Positions 5,273-6,059 of a DNA stretch of 6,059 nt are shown one piece after another (the stretch's first letter is position 1; each line of letters starts with the position of its first letter). Under the pieces are notes generated by a model, which was not told the DNA's origin, did not search any database, and was given only the letters and a program-made list of their open reading frames with translations. The stretch comes from Rhodoferax sp. (lineage in GTDB: Bacteria > Pseudomonadota > Gammaproteobacteria > Burkholderiales > Burkholderiaceae_C): contig JAKFXU010000410.1 in assembly GCA_021731215.1 (NCBI GenBank), forward strand, positions 1 through 6,059. The letters run 5' to 3'. Position numbers and translations under genes: made by a program.

Positions 5273-6059
5273 GGGGTTTGGCTCGGAGTTCGCTGTACAA
5301 ATAAGGCACGACGATGGCGGCGACGGTGGCCAGCATCATGGTGGCGCTGGCGGCGCCCAGACCAATCTGGCCGCGGGTGAAGCTCATCACAAACATGAAA
5401 GTGGCGGGCACGTCGGTGGCATAACCGGGGCCACCGGCGGTCAGCGCCATCACCAGGTCGAAACTCTTGATCGACAAGTGCGACAACACCAGAATGGTGG
5501 AGAACACCACCGGGCGCAAGATCGGCAGAATAATGCGCCAGTAAATACGCGGCAGCGAGGCGCCGTCGATCTGCGCCGCCTTGATGATGCTGTCGTCAAT
5601 GCCGCGCAAGCCGGCCAGAAACAAGGCCATGGCAAACCCGGCCGACTGCCAGATGCCGGCAATCACCACGCAGTAAATGGCGGTCTCGCTTTGCACCAGC
5701 CAGTCAAACTGAAAACTGGTCCAGCCCAGGTCGTGCATCAGCTTTTCCAGCCCGAGGCTGGGGTTCAAGATCCACTTCCAGGCGGTGCCGGTGACGATGA
5801 ACGACAGCGCCATCGGGTACAGGTAAATGGTGCGCAGGGCGCCCTCGCCGCGTACCTTCTGGTCCAGAAAAATGGCCAGCAGCATGCCGATCAGCATGGC
5901 ACCGCCGACGTAGAGCAGACTGAAAATGCCGAGGTTTTTAAGGGCCACCCACCAGCGGTCCATTTCGAACAGCCGCTGATACTGCGCCAGGCCGACGAAC
6001 TCGTCGTAGTTGGGCAGCATGCGCGAACCGGTAACGGACAGCACGCCGTTCCACACCAT
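5262..6059 (-). CDS. gtsB: Sugar ABC transporter permease, GtsB-like (MalF type), N-terminus missing
   Basis: The 266 codons present encode most of the first permease of the glucose/mannose-type importer. It pairs with the GtsC-like protein in the inner membrane. Visible hydrophobic segments lie near residues 43-65, 78-97, 126-150, 175-197 and 234-256 of the fragment. The EAA loop is at about 157-179 (KAAQIDGAS followed by RIILP). Stretches such as RTIYLYPMAL, VTGTAWKWILNP, IKSFDLVMALTAGGPGY and VPYLYSELR agree with remembered Pseudomonas GtsB. The Met codon at 6057-6059 is at the window edge and aligns inside the first membrane segment of GtsB. It is therefore an internal residue, and about 35-40 N-terminal residues lie outside. 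The binding-protein gene gtsA would be expected further upstream. Confidence 0.9.
   Translation of the reverse strand: MVWNGVLSVTGSRMLPNYDEFVGLAQYQRLFEMDRWWVALKNLGIFSLLYVGGAMLIGMLLAIFLDQKVRGEGALRTIYLYPMALSFIVTGTAWKWILNPSLGLEKLMHDLGWTSFQFDWLVQSETAIYCVVIAGIWQSAGFAMALFLAGLRGIDDSIIKAAQIDGASLPRIYWRIILPILRPVVFSTILVLSHLSIKSFDLVMALTAGGPGYATDVPATFMFVMSFTRGQIGLGAASATMMLATVAAIVVPYLYSELRAKPHDR

Noticed and set aside
6057..6059. ATG at the window edge as the start of the GtsB-like permease
   Set aside because: It aligns within the first membrane segment of the family, so the true start lies outside the window.
1..6059. Mobile element, CRISPR array, defence system or RNA gene
   Set aside because: No transposase, integrase, direct-repeat array, tRNA-like cloverleaf or toxin/antitoxin-like gene was seen; apart from bases 1-170 nearly everything is occupied by five ordinary genes and one partial gene.

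Overview
The window is GC-rich, densely packed bacterial chromosome DNA. The protein families and their sequence style suggest a betaproteobacterium of the Burkholderiales, probably Comamonadaceae-like. This is inferred from remembered homologues, not from a search. It holds two transcription units that converge near base 2237, preceded by a short non-coding stretch with structured DNA.

Bases 1-170 contain no gene. They hold an imperfect bipartite palindrome (26-78) resembling dispersed REP-type intergenic repeats. It overlaps a G-run pattern (47-72) that fits the G-quadruplex motif. A possible -10 element (159-164) lies so close to the next start codon that the mRNA may be leaderless.

Bases 171-2233 (+ strand) encode a two-component system. 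An OmpR-type response regulator of the TctD/QseB group overlaps by 4 bases (ATGA) with a TctE-like sensor histidine kinase. Both proteins keep their catalytic residues. A possible intrinsic terminator spans the kinase stop codon.

Bases 6059-2240 (- strand) encode, in transcription order, a permease (GtsB-like, N-terminus cut by the window edge), a second permease (GtsC-like), the ATPase (GtsD/MalK/UgpC-like) and an aldo/keto reductase of the YghZ/Gpr group. The first three closely resemble the Pseudomonas glucose/mannose ABC importer (CUT1 family). The periplasmic sugar-binding protein GtsA would be expected upstream, beyond base 6059. The permease genes overlap by 11 bases, 5 bases separate the second permease from the ATPase, and 52 separate the ATPase from the reductase, so one operon is likely.

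The picture is sugar uptake with a co-transcribed NADPH-dependent aldehyde reductase that could deal with triose or methylglyoxal by-products. The neighbouring sensor-regulator pair may control this cluster or an unseen transporter to the left. I found no CRISPR array, insertion sequence, phage gene, tRNA or rRNA, and no clearly new multi-gene system. The most interesting points are the structured upstream repeat, the possible leaderless start, the reductase-transporter linkage, and the unassigned signal for the two-component system.
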